Below the pieces are notes generated by a model. The model did not search any database, had not been told where the DNA came from, and was given only the letters and a program-made list of their open reading frames with translations. From the NCBI GenBank assembly GCA_039621445.1, contig CP154956.1:59963178-60027177 (forward strand): 64,000 nucleotides of DNA. Direction: 5' to 3'. Of this stretch, positions 1-11,875 are shown in pieces. The translations under genes and the position numbers were made by a program. Numbering within the stretch: the stretch's first letter is position 1; every line of letters starts with the position of its first letter. The DNA comes from Euglena gracilis (lineage: Eukaryota; Euglenida; Euglenophyceae; Euglenales).

Positions 1-610
1 TTTTTTTATCTCTGCAGCTTCGCAGTCCGTAAAGGGTGATGGCTTTCACATGAACCATCATTTTAGTATTTTTGGATGAAGGGTCTGGAAAAACTAAAAA
101 AAAACGTCACTTTGATGACGAAAAACATGACTTTAGAACTTTTTCCTCAAAAAAATGGCCATTTCGCAAGGAAAAAGGTCAATTTTTGCTTTTTCAAAAA
201 AAACATGTTTTTTTTGTGTTTTTTTAAAAAAAACATGTTTTTTTGTTTTTTTTTAAAAAAACAAAAAAAACGTCAACCCTGGTCGGGAGTATGGTTGTTT
301 GCCTTTCAGAAAATAAATTTTTCCCGATGGAAATGGATTGTGGAAAATTGGAAATGTTTCCGACATTTTTCCATGGTATAAAAAATGACCCTAGATGGGG
401 ACTGGTCAACATTAGCCATTGGGATCCCCCATGGTGGTCCACTTTCGGGACCCCGGACACCCCACCCTTGTTCAGTTCACTTCGGAAGTGAATAGGCGGG
501 TACCAAGCCCCCCCCCCCAGTGCACCTGGCTGTACTTGTTCAAATCCGAAAAAACAAAAACAAAAACCGGAACAACAGCCGCACACCGATTAAGGCACTC
601 TTTCTACACA

Positions 611-730
611 CAAATTGTGGCTAAGCCCAGATTTCAGCCTGAAAAAAGAGTTCAGCGTGTTCAGGAGGGGGCCCCCTTCGGGGCCCCTGAACATGTTTTC
701 AGGCTGAAATCTGGGCTCAGCCACAATTTG
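611..730. repeat. 120-bp hairpin (inverted repeat)
   Basis: The left arm begins CAAATTGTGGCTAAGCCCAG and the right arm is its near-exact reverse complement ending in CCACAATTTG. The centre is a second palindrome, GGGGCCCCnnnGGGGCCCC-like, with TTCG at the turn. The left-arm sequence recurs at 7695-7725 next to another palindrome family, so this is a dispersed foldback module. It encodes nothing recognisable. Confidence 0.85.
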
Positions 731-737
731 TTTAAAA

Positions 738-968
738 ACGTGTTCAGAGCCCGCCAAATGCCTACCCTGAAATTCGTGGTCATGATTCACGCAAGGGGTC
801 AAAAACGGGAAAATGTGAAATTCGGACCCAAAAAACGGCGCCCTAATGGAAAACGTGCCTGACCACAGATGCCTTAATGGAAAACGTGCCATTGCCACAA
901 ATGTCCTCATGGAAAACGTGTTCATGACCACAAATTTCAGGGCAGGCATTTGGCGGGCTGAACACGTT
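738..968. repeat. Inverted repeat with ~48-bp arms
   Basis: Arms at 738-785 and 921-968 are reverse complements, starting ACGTGTTCAGAGCCCGCC. The loop holds three degenerate copies of a unit with GGAAAACGTG and a CCACA(A/G)ATG core. It sits directly beside the 611-730 hairpin. The pair looks like part of a foldback mobile unit. Confidence 0.7.
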
Positions 969-999
969 TTAACAAAATTTTGGCGCCTTTGGTGCCGGA

Positions 1000-3780
1000 C
1001 CCCCACTCCGGAAGTCAACATGTCTAGTTCAGTTCGGAAGTGAACGGGGGGGGGGGTCCCTGCCCCCCTCCCCCCCCCCCCGTGCACCTGGCATCCCATA
1101 GGTGTATGGGACTTTGGCCTATGGGGGCTTGGCGCGTGTTTTGGCCAGGCTTGGGACCCCCCCCCCTTCGCAGGGCTGCTTGCCCCCCTTGACCCCCCTG
1201 TGTGCCCGGCTTCCCCAAGAAATAAATTTTTGTGAAAAAAAATTGATACTTTTTGAGGCCCAAAAATGCCAAAAATGGACATTTTCGGCAATTAAAGCAA
1301 GGTTCAAGTTTTCTGTCAAACAGCCAAAGAGACTAGACAAACAGTTTCAAACCCACAAACTTGTTTGTCTGGAAACAAATATTTTCCCTACTTTTCCAAT
1401 TGGAAAAAAAATATTTTTCATGGAAAAACCGTGGAAATCTTTCTTGGAACATTTTCAGCAATCCCAGTCGGGAGGCAACGTCAATGATCCACGAAAAGAA
1501 AGGCTGAAGTGATGAAGGTTGATTCATTGCACGAAAATTGAAGGTTCGATCACAGGGGGGGTCACGGGGGTAGCACACAATTCCCCCCTCCAAATTCAAT
1601 TCTCCTAATTTGGCTGAAAATGCATGAAAACACATTGGAATGACCTTAACATTGCCAAAAAACGTGGGGGGGTTTCTTGGGGGAGACAGGGTCATCCAAA
1701 TTCGGGCGGTTGATTCAACTGCCCAGCGTCAATAACTCACCGCCCATGTGAAATAATTCAAACCAATGACCTTGGGGGGGTCGCAGGGGGGGTCGCGGAG
1801 GGATGCCTAGCCTCCACCAGGGCTGGAAAGAAGTTTGAAGAAGAAGTTAAACTTCAACCTCACTTCAACTTCAACATCTGTTCAACATCTGTTCAAATTC
1901 AATCCTTTCCTCGCAGCGAAAGCAAACACAAACAAAAGGGCTCAATTCATCCGAAGGTGCCCGAGGAAGATAGGGCAGTGTCGTGCAATTAAGGTGCAAT
2001 TTCAGGCAGATCATCTGCTCCAAATGCAATCAATCAAGAGTTCTTTTTTCCTTTTCTTGAACCCACAACAAGGAGTTGGTTGGCACAAAAAAAAAAGAGA
2101 ACTACGTGTAAATCATGATGACTTTTATTTTGGAAAAGACAACGTGAGGTTCAACAAAAACAACAAGGTGAACAGTGCTTTGTTCGTGTTTTCATTGTCT
2201 AGAATAGGCGATTAATCGAAAAAAAACCTCGAACAATTAATCGCGATTAATCGGGGGGTCTTGAATGAATAAACAATCCCCTCAACCAAGCTTCCCGTCA
2301 ATCTCTGAGAGAGCAAGGTTTCACCAAGATTCAAAGGATTTTAGATTTGAAAGTCTTATGCCGGTTTGCCCTCCACCCCCAAGGTAGTGTACAGTTTTTT
2401 TTCTAGGCACACCCTTCCCCGCACCATATTGGAACTTTTCAAAGAAATACAAGACAAAGTGGTTGAGAAGCTCGTGGTCCAAATGTGGGCCTGGCCTTTG
2501 GACGGTTGGACAAAATGGTCACACAAAAGTTGTTGAATTTCATCTTTTGGAACACCATGCCAAGCCAACATGGGAAATCGGCAAAAACGAAGTTCAGTTA
2601 TGCATGATTGGCAATTCATTAGATCGAAACCCGGTTTGCTTCTCATTCAAAACATTCCCCTCTTAACCATCCCAACATTTCAGGTTCAAAGTGATAGTGG
2701 CATCACTTGTCGCAGACAATGTAGTGTAAGTCGATTAATCGTTCGTTTGTTTATTCGTTCGAGCCCCCCCCCCCCCGATTAATCGTTCGTTCGAGGGGTC
2801 CAACATTGTTCTTTTGCCGGGTGCAAAATTAATCGACCAGACTTTTTGCTAGATTTCATGTGTTTTTGGGGGTGGCCGAATGCTTGCACAAAGAATGGAT
2901 CAGAATGCCAGGGTTCATGGAAATTCTTTGTAGGAGGTGGTGAAACCTGCATGGGAAAGTTTCAATCAGCAGGAGAAGTGTTGAAGAAGTTCTAAAACTT
3001 CAACTTCACTTCGGAGGTTCGGCACGTCTGACGAGGACCCTCGGCCACCAGGGGGGGGGGGGGTCCCCATTTTGCCGTGCCGAGGGGGTCAGTCCCCCAG
3101 GGGGGGGGGGTCCACCGTGGCGGACAGCCGGAATTTCCCAAAGGAAAATTCATTGGTTTGATTCGGCATGCCGTGCCGAGGGGGTCGGCTGACCGGGGGG
3201 GGGGGGGGGGGGCTGCCGGACCTCCTTCACTTCAACTTCAATCCCTGTTCTTCACCCACAACTTCAATCCAGCCTTGGGTGCACCCCCCTGAAAATGCCC
3301 AAAAAACTTACATTTCATTTTGACATGGCCGCCAGGGACCAATCGTCAGCAACTGCCACTCCCCCCCCTCCTCCCACTGTGCCTAGCTTCCTCAAAAAAA
3401 GCTACGAAAAAAAAATCGCGACTTTCTTGAGCCCAAAAATGGCCAAAAATGACCATTTTCAGGCATAAAATGGCAAATTTGGGGGCCACGCGCTCCAGGC
3501 GCGCCCATTTTTTTTATATCAAAAATGGCCAAAAATGACCACTTTTTTGGACCGGAAAATCACTGGTTTTAGGCCGCGCGCAAACCCCCCCCCCCACCAT
3601 GCCTGGCCTCGTCCGATCGGGCCTACCGGGAGCAAGTCGGTGGGACAATAAGGGGGGGTAGTGGTGGTGGCTACCACCCAAAAAAATGTGCCTAACCCTT
3701 GGACATCTGTCATTGGTGGTCGGCCCAACCTCCAGTGGTTTCGAACATTTGTTTGAGTTGAGTTTGGGGAAAGGCAAAAG
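1000..3780. other. Gene-poor, low-complexity stretch
   Basis: I see no convincing exon on either strand. The stretch has G/C homopolymers of 8-17 bases (for example near 1045-1082, 3050-3060, 3197-3212), two clusters of the word GATTAATCG (2205-2260 and 2730-2785), and short repeats of GGCCGTGCCGAGGGGGTC near 3075-3190. The missing downstream exons of the minus-strand dehydrogenase gene at 3805-4200 could in principle be here, but I found none. Confidence 0.5.
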
Positions 3781-3804
3781 GAGCAAAAACATCCATTAAC
3801 CCAC

Positions 3805-4200
3805 CTGATATCTCGTCGTCTCTGCTGATGACCCAAGGCCTAAATCATCTCTTTCAAGAAGGCAAACGCTCAGTCCCCTTGAAGCAGCATCCAATGCAAC
3901 CCCTCCGCCAACTACCCCACCACCAAGTACGACAATATCGAATTCTTTTCCTTCATTGGAAAGGAGCTTCAATTTGTTGATGTTTTCCATTCTCGATGGA
4001 AGATTTGGTAGTGGCTTTGCAGTAGACTTTCGACGAAGGGATCGCTTCTCTCCATCCTTCTGCTTTAAGAATTCACGGCCGACAAGGAAAAGAAGCCCAA
4101 GAGAAATAAGACGACGGGAAAGCGTCAAAGTCTTCTGAACCTATCCAAAAAAAAAGAAAGACCACGATTCCCCCCAAGGAACTGGTACCCGTGGATCCAT
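3805..4200 (-). CDS. FAD-dependent glycerol-3-phosphate dehydrogenase, 5' exons only (partial)
   Basis: The family (GUT2/GPD2/SDP6) oxidises glycerol 3-phosphate to dihydroxyacetone phosphate on the outer face of the inner mitochondrial membrane and passes electrons to quinone. The main exon is 4140-3805. It encodes a basic, hydrophobic N-terminus, then a Rossmann FAD-binding segment (LGGGVVGGGVALDAASRGL) and the following ERDD..G.S strand and loop, all in the family order. The acceptor is TTTGGATAG at 4142-4141 and the donor is CAG|GTGGGT at 3805/3804; both are phase 0. A start at ATG 4200 (MDPR), spliced at 4189/4188 through a 48-nt intron, keeps the frame but is unproven. The rest of the enzyme (about 500 residues in the family) is absent and probably lies to the left of the window. 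The usual GGG.TG.G is GGGVVGG here. Confidence 0.72.
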
Positions 4201-4209
4201 TTCATAACG

Positions 4210-5450
4210 AGATTGCTCAGCAACTCCTACCAACTGACTTCGTCGGCGATCGCGCCAAAAAAACAAATCAACAATGAAAAAAGGACTGTGGAATGAGAGA
4301 AAGAGAGACAGTGTGGTCGGAATTTGTTCCGACGACACTGTAATTTCACGTCATGATCTCACGGAATCTTCCTTATTTCTGACAAGTAAATTCAGTGTTC
4401 CCTGGGCTGACAGGTGCAGAACAGTCAAATTTCTGGACTCAGCATTTTAAGGTGCTTCTTGAAACCTCAGACACCAAGATCACTTGCAAACATTTCTCCC
4501 CCTGACGATCTGGGGAATCGGACATGAGGTGATGAAGCCACCTTTGATTTTTCTCACACCCAAGCATTTGAGGATGTGGTTTGTTGCAAACCCGGCTGTT
4601 TTCGACGCATTTGTGGCGTTGTGAACTGTGGGCACCTTTCACTTGCACCTTGCCATCTTACCACGAGGGAGGATTGGCAGGGGGTTTGCGCCCCCTCCTG
4701 GAGAAGTTCACCAGCGAACAGGTTGGGAGGCTTCTTTTTAAAGAAGTGGGCACCCCCCGGGGGGTGGGTGCTGTGGGCCCAGGGGGGGTTGTTTTGGGAC
4801 CATGCTGCTGACCCAGCCAAATTACCTTTGAAAATGGCCATTTTCTGGCCCCAGCGCCTAGGTGCGGGGGGGGGGGGGGGGGGGGAGCACTGCCCACCCC
4901 AAAACCCGACCCCCCAGTGGATCGAAAGTGCCCTCACCTGCCTGCTATGGGCAGGTGCCCCAAGGCACCCCCCGGCCCGGGATTGGTAAACGAAGCCTGG
5001 TTGGGTGCCCTGGGCAAGTGAATGTCATTGGTGAAGTTCACCAATGAACTTCACATTTTAGGGGTTGGTGATGAAATGTCAGTGTGTTGCCCCCTACCCC
5101 CCTACCAACCAGCATACTCGGGGCGACCTCTGGTCAGTGTGACTCAGGGATTTTCTTGAGGGGACCCTGACCAGGGGGGGGGGGGTTAGCAAGCCAGCCT
5201 TTTCTCCCAGTCGGGCTGCGGGCTGGAATGAAAAAAACTGGGTCAAAAATCTCCAAAAGTGGCATTTGGGGTGGTTTTTTTACGTCTGAATTTTGGCTGA
5301 TAAATGCCAACCCAGTGGATTTTTGGCTTTTTTGGGCATTTTGGGGGGGTGCCACCTGGTCCAGCTGCCAGCTGGGTTTGCCGGACCCCCCCCCATTGCT
5401 CAAGGTGTGTCAGACCCCCCAGGGGTGACTGGCTTTTTCAGAGTGGGGGT
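4210..5450. other. Intergenic repeats upstream of the dehydrogenase gene
   Basis: No exon is recognised. The stretch 4725-4800 contains CTTCTTTTTAAAGAAGTG followed by a C/G palindrome and GGTGGGTGCTGTGGGCCC. The same arrangement recurs at 34701-34760, and a related GGGCAGGCACC motif recurs at 29300-29560, 35555-35580 and 58390. This is a dispersed repeat family rather than a gene. Confidence 0.5.
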
Positions 5451-5819
5451 GGGGGTCATACCATTGCTTCTGAGCCCTTTCCACTCTTTTCAACTTCGGC
5501 GCCTTCAGCAGGGTTTAATCAGCACCTTTTTCCCAGCCGGCTTGCAGGGTCCTCGAGCAGCATCGCCCAAAGAAAAATTCCTTTAGTACTGAAGGTGCTG
5601 AAGGATATTTTGACCAAAAAATCGGTGCCCTGGATTTTCGGGGAGCAGGCAGCACAGGCCCCCCGGAGGGGGGTGGACTGCAGCAACCCTCACCCCCAGG
5701 CTTCTTTTTAAGACCCCGGCGGGGGGGTGGGTCCCCCCCACCCACCCAGGGCGGCGTGGGACCCCCCCGGAGGAGGGGGGGGGGGACGGGGACCCCCCAA
5801 AATTGGGCCCGTTAAAGGC

Positions 5820-5875
5820 AAATTTCAAAAAATTTCGGCGCTTTGCGCCGAAAAGGTATACCCGGCGCCTCTGGC
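5820..5875. repeat. GGCGC..GCGCC hairpin and CGCC..GGCG hairpin
   Basis: The word CGGCGCTTTGCGCCG is a short stem-loop, followed directly by CGGCGCCTCTGGCGCGGG. It belongs to a class of GC stems with a 3-4 base loop found at many sites in the window (see findings). Confidence 0.55.
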
Positions 5876-6999
5876 GCGGGACCCCCTGTTTGCACTGTGG
5901 CTGTTTTTTTGGTGCCTTTTATCCCTTCTTCTGGCCTGGCGCTGTTGTTCGCCTCTGGCTCATTTTGTCTGTGTTTGTGGAGGTGGCCGGAGCCTGGCGG
6001 GACTTACCTTGTTTACAACGCCGGCCACCAAGCGCCCGCCAGGCACATACTCCACTTTAGTTAGGGGGGGTCTCCTTCACCGTGACGACGCACCGGTTAC
6101 TCCAGTCCACGACCCCAGCAGGTGTGGTTCCCAACTCAGTGGACAGGTCCACTCGGTCCACTCAGTCCACTCAGAGACCCCCCCGGGGGGGGTCTTCTGA
6201 GGGGTAGATTTATCCTGGGGGGGGGGTAGTGGGGGTCGACCATGGTCGCTCTCGGTCGCCCTCGGTCGTCCTCGGTCGTGGGGGGGTCGATGTCAAAATG
6301 TGCGCTACATGCAAAATTTGCGCAACATACAAGCAAAAGGCGTTACACACACAAGGGATTTTGTTATTTTAGGGCCCTGGAACAGTTGCCTACGCCGCTA
6401 CATGGCAAAAAAGGTGAAAAAAAAACTCAGTAGGAATCGCCCATAGCGACCGAGAGCGACCATGGTCGACCCCCACGACCCCCCCCCCCCAGGCCAGATC
6501 CGGGAGCCGGGTCTTCTGACTTAAAAAGAAGCCTGCTCACCCCCCCATCAAAGTGTCAGTGGCCAATTTTTTTTGGCAAATTTGGTTTACCCCCCTCAAA
6601 GTAGCCACTTTCTTTGGGAGCTGAAGGCGTCGAAGCCCAAAAATTGAGCCCCCCCCCCCCAAAGTGTCCCCTCCCCCAGAGCGGCCATTTTGGGGTCCCG
6701 TGGTGCCTGGAGGTTGGCCACTTTGCCCCCCCCCCCAAAGTGAGCCCCCCGAGTCCCTCCCCCAACCCGGCCTCCCGCCCCCCCCCCCCCAGGCCCCCCG
6801 GGATGTCCAATTTTAACAGAGCCAAAAGGTGGGGGTGCTACCCCCGTGACCCCCCCCCGTGACCCCCCCCCCCGTGACCCGAGAATCGAGCCTTCGACTT
6901 TCATGCAATGCATCAACCTTCATCACTCTTTTCATTTATCATCTCAGCCTGCTTTTTGATGTAGGTGGCAATTTTGGTCGCTTTTCATCAATTTTCTGG

Positions 7000-7570
7000 T
7001 TGAAACCGTGTATTGGGGCTCTGGCTTCACGCCCGAACCGGCGTTCTGGACGCCGGTTCGGCGCAGAAAATTTTGCGCCGAACCGGCGTCCAGAACGCCG
7101 GTTCGGGCGGGAAGATGGCGTCCAGGCGACCGGAAATAAAAAGTGTCAAAAAATGTTCAAAATGGTTAGTAGACATGTGGCAATCAGGGCAGTTTTTGGG
7201 GGGTATTTGGCCAGATATTGGGGTACCAACCCCCCCCTTCTATTTGTCCCCCCCCCCTAATTGGCCAGAGCCCAAGTGGCCAATTAGGGGGGGGGGGTCC
7301 TCATTTCAAGGGAAAATGTCTTTATTCGGGTGTTTTACAGGGGTTCGCGACTGTAAAGGACGGGGTCCAGGTGGCCAATTAGGGGGGGGGGGGTTAGGGG
7401 TAACCCCCCCCCTAATTGTCCCCCCCCCCCCTAATTGGCCAGAAGGGGGGTCCGGGCCGCCCGGAGGGCGGCCAAATAGAGGGGGGGGGGTTGGTATTTT
7501 GTGCAACAATTTCCATTTGGCCAAATTTGGGGAATTTTTGAAATAGAATACCATGCAGCACGGCTGGATT
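7000..7570. repeat. Dispersed repeat R7, copy 1 (interrupted by an insertion)
   Basis: This copy aligns by eye with 7725-8040: shared CCGTGTATTGGGGCTCTGGC, the AACGCCGGTTCGGGCG palindrome, a GACCGAAAAT-like stretch, then GGGGTATTTGGCCAGA and TTTTGTGCAACAATTTCC. The only large difference is an extra 269 bp at 7226-7494 in this copy. Confidence 0.8.
7226..7494. mobile_element. Short inverted-repeat element E1 with TA target duplication
   Basis: The ends are CCAACCCCCCCCTTCTATTTG and its near reverse complement ending GGGGTTGG. TA flanks the element at 7224-7225 and 7495-7496. The paralogous repeat copy at 7951-7957 reads GGGGTATTTTG with a single TA, which is the expected empty site. The interior has further CTAATTG(T/G)CC words beside C runs, a GGGCCGCCCGGAGGGCGGCC hairpin, and no coding capacity. 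It is therefore a non-autonomous, MITE-like element; TA duplication is typical of Tc1/mariner-type insertion, but no transposase is seen. Confidence 0.8.
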
Positions 7571-7724
7571 CTAAGGCCATCTGCTGAAAGCCCCTGAGAA
7601 GAGCTTTCGATCTATGGGCAACATCGTTGGTGAAACATAGGAATTTCGACTTTGCAAACAGGGTCGGAAAATGCGATCGCCGATTTTCTACTCACAAATT
7701 GTGGCTGAGCCCAGATTTCAGCCT

Positions 7725-8040
7725 GAAACCGTGTATTGGGGCTCTGGCTTCACGCCCGAACCGGCGTTCTGGACGCCGGTTCGGCGCAGAAATTTCTGCG
7801 CTGAACCGGTGTCCAGAACGCCGGTTCGGGCGGGAAAACGGCGTCCTGGGGACCGAAAATGAAAAATGCCAAAAAGTGTCCAAAATGGTTTGTGGACATG
7901 AGGCAATCATATCTGAGCACTTTTTGGGGGGTATTTGGCCAGAAATTGGGGTATTTTGTGCAACAATTTCCATTTGGCCAAATCTGGGGATTTTCTGAAA
8001 TAGAATACCATGCGGCAGGGCTGAAACCTAAGGCCATCTA
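7725..8040. repeat. Dispersed repeat R7, copy 2 (uninterrupted)
   Basis: This is the second copy of the 7000-7570 repeat. It holds the palindrome pair ACGCCCGAACCGGCGT / GACGCCGGTTCGG and the intact TA site at 7952-7953 that element E1 occupies in the other copy. Confidence 0.8.
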
Positions 8041-8099
8041 AAACCCTTGAGAAGGGTTATCGATCAAGGGGCAACATGGCAGGTGAACAGTGGATTTTG

Positions 8100-8605
8100 G
8101 AATTTGCGAAAAGGGTCCAAAAATCGTAATTCTGAAAAAACCCAAGGGGTCCAGCTAAAATTTCCTAACCATAATTCTGAAAAACCCAGGGGAGGGTCCA
8201 ACCAATTTTGAAAACACCCAGGGGGCCAAAATTTCCCAACTGTAATTACCATTTCCCAACAATTTTGAAAAATTCCCAGGGGGGGGGGTCCAGCCAAAAT
8301 TTCCCAACCGTACTTCTGAAAAACCCTAGGGGGGGCTCCAGCCAATTTTTTTTTCAACCGTGTTTGTGAAGAAACCCAGCCAAAATTTCTGAACCGGAAT
8401 TCTGAAAAAAGGGGGGATCAAATCCCAACCATAATTCTGGAAAAAAAAACCAGCGGGGTCCAACCGAAAATTCGGCATTGCAAATCTGAAAAAAATCTGG
8501 GGGGGTCCAGCCACAATTTCCCAACCGTGATTCTGAAAAAACCCAGGGGTGGTCCAACCAAAAAAATTTTCCAAATCGTAATTCTGAAAAAAACAACCTT
8601 TCGAT
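8100..8605. repeat. Degenerate tandem repeat, unit ~45-50 bp
   Basis: About ten imperfect units. Each contains TAATTCTGAAAAAACCC, a G run ending in GGTCCAGCC, and AAAATTTCCCAACC. Unit length varies because the A and G runs vary. No coding frame is credible here. Confidence 0.75.
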
Positions 8606-8624
8606 TCATGGGTAACCTGGCATC

Positions 8625-8932
8625 AGACGGATGAAAACTTCAATCGGCCGATCGACATGGCCATGAGCCCTAAGGATCCCAAAAATGCCCAAAAATGTTC
8701 AGAAACTGGGTATTTAGGCCGAAATTGGCCTGTATTCCTTGAACGCCGGTTCGGGCGTGAAGCCAGAGCCCCTAATCCACGGTTTCAACAACTGTGTCCA
8801 GAACGCCGGTTCGTGCGTGAAGCCGTGTTCCAGAACGCCGGTTCGGGCGGCCGCCCGAACCGGCGTTCTGGAACACGGCTTTACGCCTGAACCGGCGTTC
8901 TGGACACAGTTTTCGTATCAGAAACCATCAAA
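8625..8932. repeat. Dispersed repeat R8, copy 1, with CCGGTTCGGGCG palindromes
   Basis: This aligns with 16895-17200 over its whole length, sharing CTTCAATCGGCCGATCGACA, GGTATTTAGGCCGAAATTGG and four AACGCCGGTTCGGGCG units. The last units face each other to form a long palindrome around 8842-8870. The same CCGGTTCGG core is in repeat R7. Confidence 0.8.
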
Positions 8933-9406
8933 AATTGGCCTTGACATGGTCAAAAAATGAAAAGAAATGTCAAGGTTTGAGGTGAAAAAATTTTTGAACC
9001 AAACAATGGCGCTTCTCTGGCGTATAAATTTGACCCAAAATATGCCCCATTGGCAAAAGGGGAGATTGCGCGAGGAGGAAAGAATTTCATGGCAAAAAAA
9101 GGGGGGAGGGGGAACATGAAATTTTTGTGGAAGAAAACCCTCCCAAAAGAACAGAAAAGAATTGTCCTCACCCCACCATTTGGACAACCAAACCCCTTTT
9201 TGGCACCCAACGTCCAACGCACCTTCACACCCAAAAATGGCCAAAACTCTTGTCCCCTAAAAAAAATTGCCAAAAGTTGGTGCATTTACACACCCAAAAT
9301 GTAATTTTGTCAAAAATGGCCCAACAAGCATCCCAAAAAATGGGACGGTCAAGAAAATTCCCTTCCAACAAAATTCCCTTCCAAAAACGCACCAATTTTC
9401 GACATA

Positions 9407-9570
9407 CCCCCCCCATATTGTCCCCCCCCCATATTGTCCCTCGGCCCGGCCGACGGGGGGTTTTTTTGGCTCGGCCAATGAAATTTCCTTTGGTACCCCA
9501 ATATTGTCCCCCCCCCATATTGTCCATTTGGGGTCCCAGTGGGAAGGTGGTTGGGACAATATGGGGGGGG
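9407..9570. mobile_element. Short inverted-repeat element E2 (TA flanked)
   Basis: The left end is CCCCCCCCATATTGTCCC and the right end is its exact reverse complement, flanked by TA at 9405-9406 and 9571-9572. A second CCCCATATTGTCC word lies just inside each end. It is 164 bp with no coding capacity. It belongs to the same structural class as E1 but has a different terminal word. Confidence 0.72.
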
Positions 9571-10089
9571 TAAACTCACCCCCAAAAGACCACTTTCGGA
9601 CCCAAAGGGAGGGGCCCTGCGGCGGGGGGGGGGGGGACTGCCCATGACTTTAAATGTCCATATTTTTCTCAAAAAAAATCATGCTACATGAGCAAAACAG
9701 TGTCTTGCTTTCTTTCTTCACAAAAAAATCTTCACATGAAATCAAAAAAAATTGTTTGTGTTTTGTTTGTTTTTGTTTAACAGAAGAAACAGCTGAAAAG
9801 GCAGGGCTTAAAAACATACAAAAATGCATTTTTTTTTGTTCAAAAATGGCCCAAAAATGGCCAAAAATGACCACTTTTTGGACCCGAAAATCGCTGATTT
9901 TAGGACGCGTGCTGCCCTTCTCGTGATGGGGGGTTGGTACGCCGTGGCGAGGGGGTCCGAATAGGGGGGGGAGGGGGGGGGTAAATGGCGTGGCGAGGCC
10001 CTCGGAGAGGGGGGGGGAGGGGTGTACCAACCCCCCAATGGGATGCAACGCCATGGATGCTGCCTCCCGACTACCTCCAAAGTGGCATA

Positions 10090-10243
10090 CCATGCCCCCC
10101 CCCATATAAGACCCCCCCCCCCCTGGCCGGCCGAAGGCCGGCCCTTTGGCCGGGACCGACCCCCCCATATAAGACCCCCCCATATAAGACCCCCCCCCCG
10201 GGATTTTGGCTCCCGAGGGGGGGTCTTATATGGGGGGGCATGG
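10090..10243. mobile_element. Short inverted-repeat element E3 (TA flanked)
   Basis: The ends are CCATGCCCC..ATATAAGACC and its reverse complement, flanked by TA at 10088-10089 and 10244-10245. The interior has two more CCCATATAAGACC words and the hairpin GGCCGGCCGAAGGCCGGCC. It is 154 bp and non-coding. Confidence 0.72.
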
Positions 10244-11875
10244 TACTTCCCCCGTGACCCCCCCGTGACCCCCCCCCCCCCCCCCCCCCCCGTGACCCCC
10301 CCGTGACCCGCACCACCCCCGGTGACTCATGTGGACAAAAAAGAGGCCAAGACCCTGACGCCGGGGGCCATTCCTGTGGTTATGCTGTGCACCTGCTGCA
10401 TGATGCAAAAAGAATATCTGGTCCAAACCACCTTGTTGCATGTATTTGTTTCCTGCCCCCCCCCCAAGGCAACCCACCGAGACACAAAAGGCGTATTTGT
10501 CGTAGCACCTTTGGTTCCCCAGCCTACGCTGGGCTCCTGGCGAAATCGCAAGGAGTTCCCTGCTGACGGCAGCAGATGGTGGACTGGGGGGGGAACTTGT
10601 TCGCTGCACACCAAAATTTTTTCAAGTCGGTTGCCCTCAAGCCGTATTTGAAGGGTTGGGGGCTGGGTTTTGCTTTTGGGGGTTGGTGTGAGGCCACATG
10701 ACTTTTGACTGACTTTGACCCCAATGGGGGTATACCCCCCCCCCCCCCCCCCCCCCCGCGCGACTCATACACCCCCCAAGCAGACTGTGGGGGAGGAAAG
10801 GGGGAAAAGGACAAACGCCCTTACGGCGTTACGCCAACGGCCGACGGCACCTTTGCCTCGGGCCATTCCCTTGTGGGGGCAAAAATGTCGGTTTTATTTT
10901 TCTTTCTCCATGCCAGTTGTCGGCCCCGAGCGGATTTCCGGTGGTCGCCGTCGTGGTGGTCGGCCCGACCTGGTCGGGCCGACCATGAGGTCGGGCCGAC
11001 CATGGTCGGGCCGACCATGGTCGGTCCGACCTGTTGTAGTCTTCCCGCCCACGTCGGGCCGCCCACCATTTTTTTGCACTACCCCCCCCCGTTCTGGAGA
11101 TTTAAGCTCCCCCCCTGAAAATTTTTGTTGTCCAAAGCACCCCAAAACCAGTCAAAACCCACTTAAATGGCTCCAGAACCCCCCAATCGGGGGTGAATAT
11201 GCAAAAACTTAGGGGGGAAATGCCCATTTTGGGCCACTTTTGGCAAGAGAACACCTCTCCCTACTGGATGTTCAATGTAACTGCAAAAATTTGCACAAAG
11301 ATGACTTAGCACTCAAGTAGGTTGCCAACATAGAAGGGATTTTGTTATTTGAGGGGGGGGGTGCGGGGGGGGGCGGGCCCCCCCCGCCTATGCCAAAGTG
11401 AGCCACAAAAACGACTTAGCCTCAGAGTATGTTGCCAACACAGAAGGGATTTTGTTATTTGAGGTTCGGATTGGGGTGGAGGGAGGAATTTCCTGCCTCT
11501 CGTGATGCGGAATGCTTGCATTTCTAGAGTATTTTCATGTAATCCCTGTTTCATCATTGTTTTTTTAACTCCTCCGGACCCCCATCAAGCGACCACCGAC
11601 CCCCCACCGACCAAAGATTTCCATCTGGGGGTGTTTATTTAAGCGTAAGACCCCCCCCCCCACCAGTCAACCGCCATGCGCCCCGAAGGCCGCCTGGCCG
11701 AAGGCCGTGCACCCCGAAGGCCGCTCGTCCGAAGGCCGATGCCCGCGCAGCGGCCGAAGGCCGCTGCAATTCAGAACTTGAAAAGTTGATGACGTTAATT
11801 AAAGGAGTAGGGTTAGGGTCAAGTTTCCATCCCAAACTGTCCCATCCCATCCCCTCAACGTCGTTAAATTGGTGT

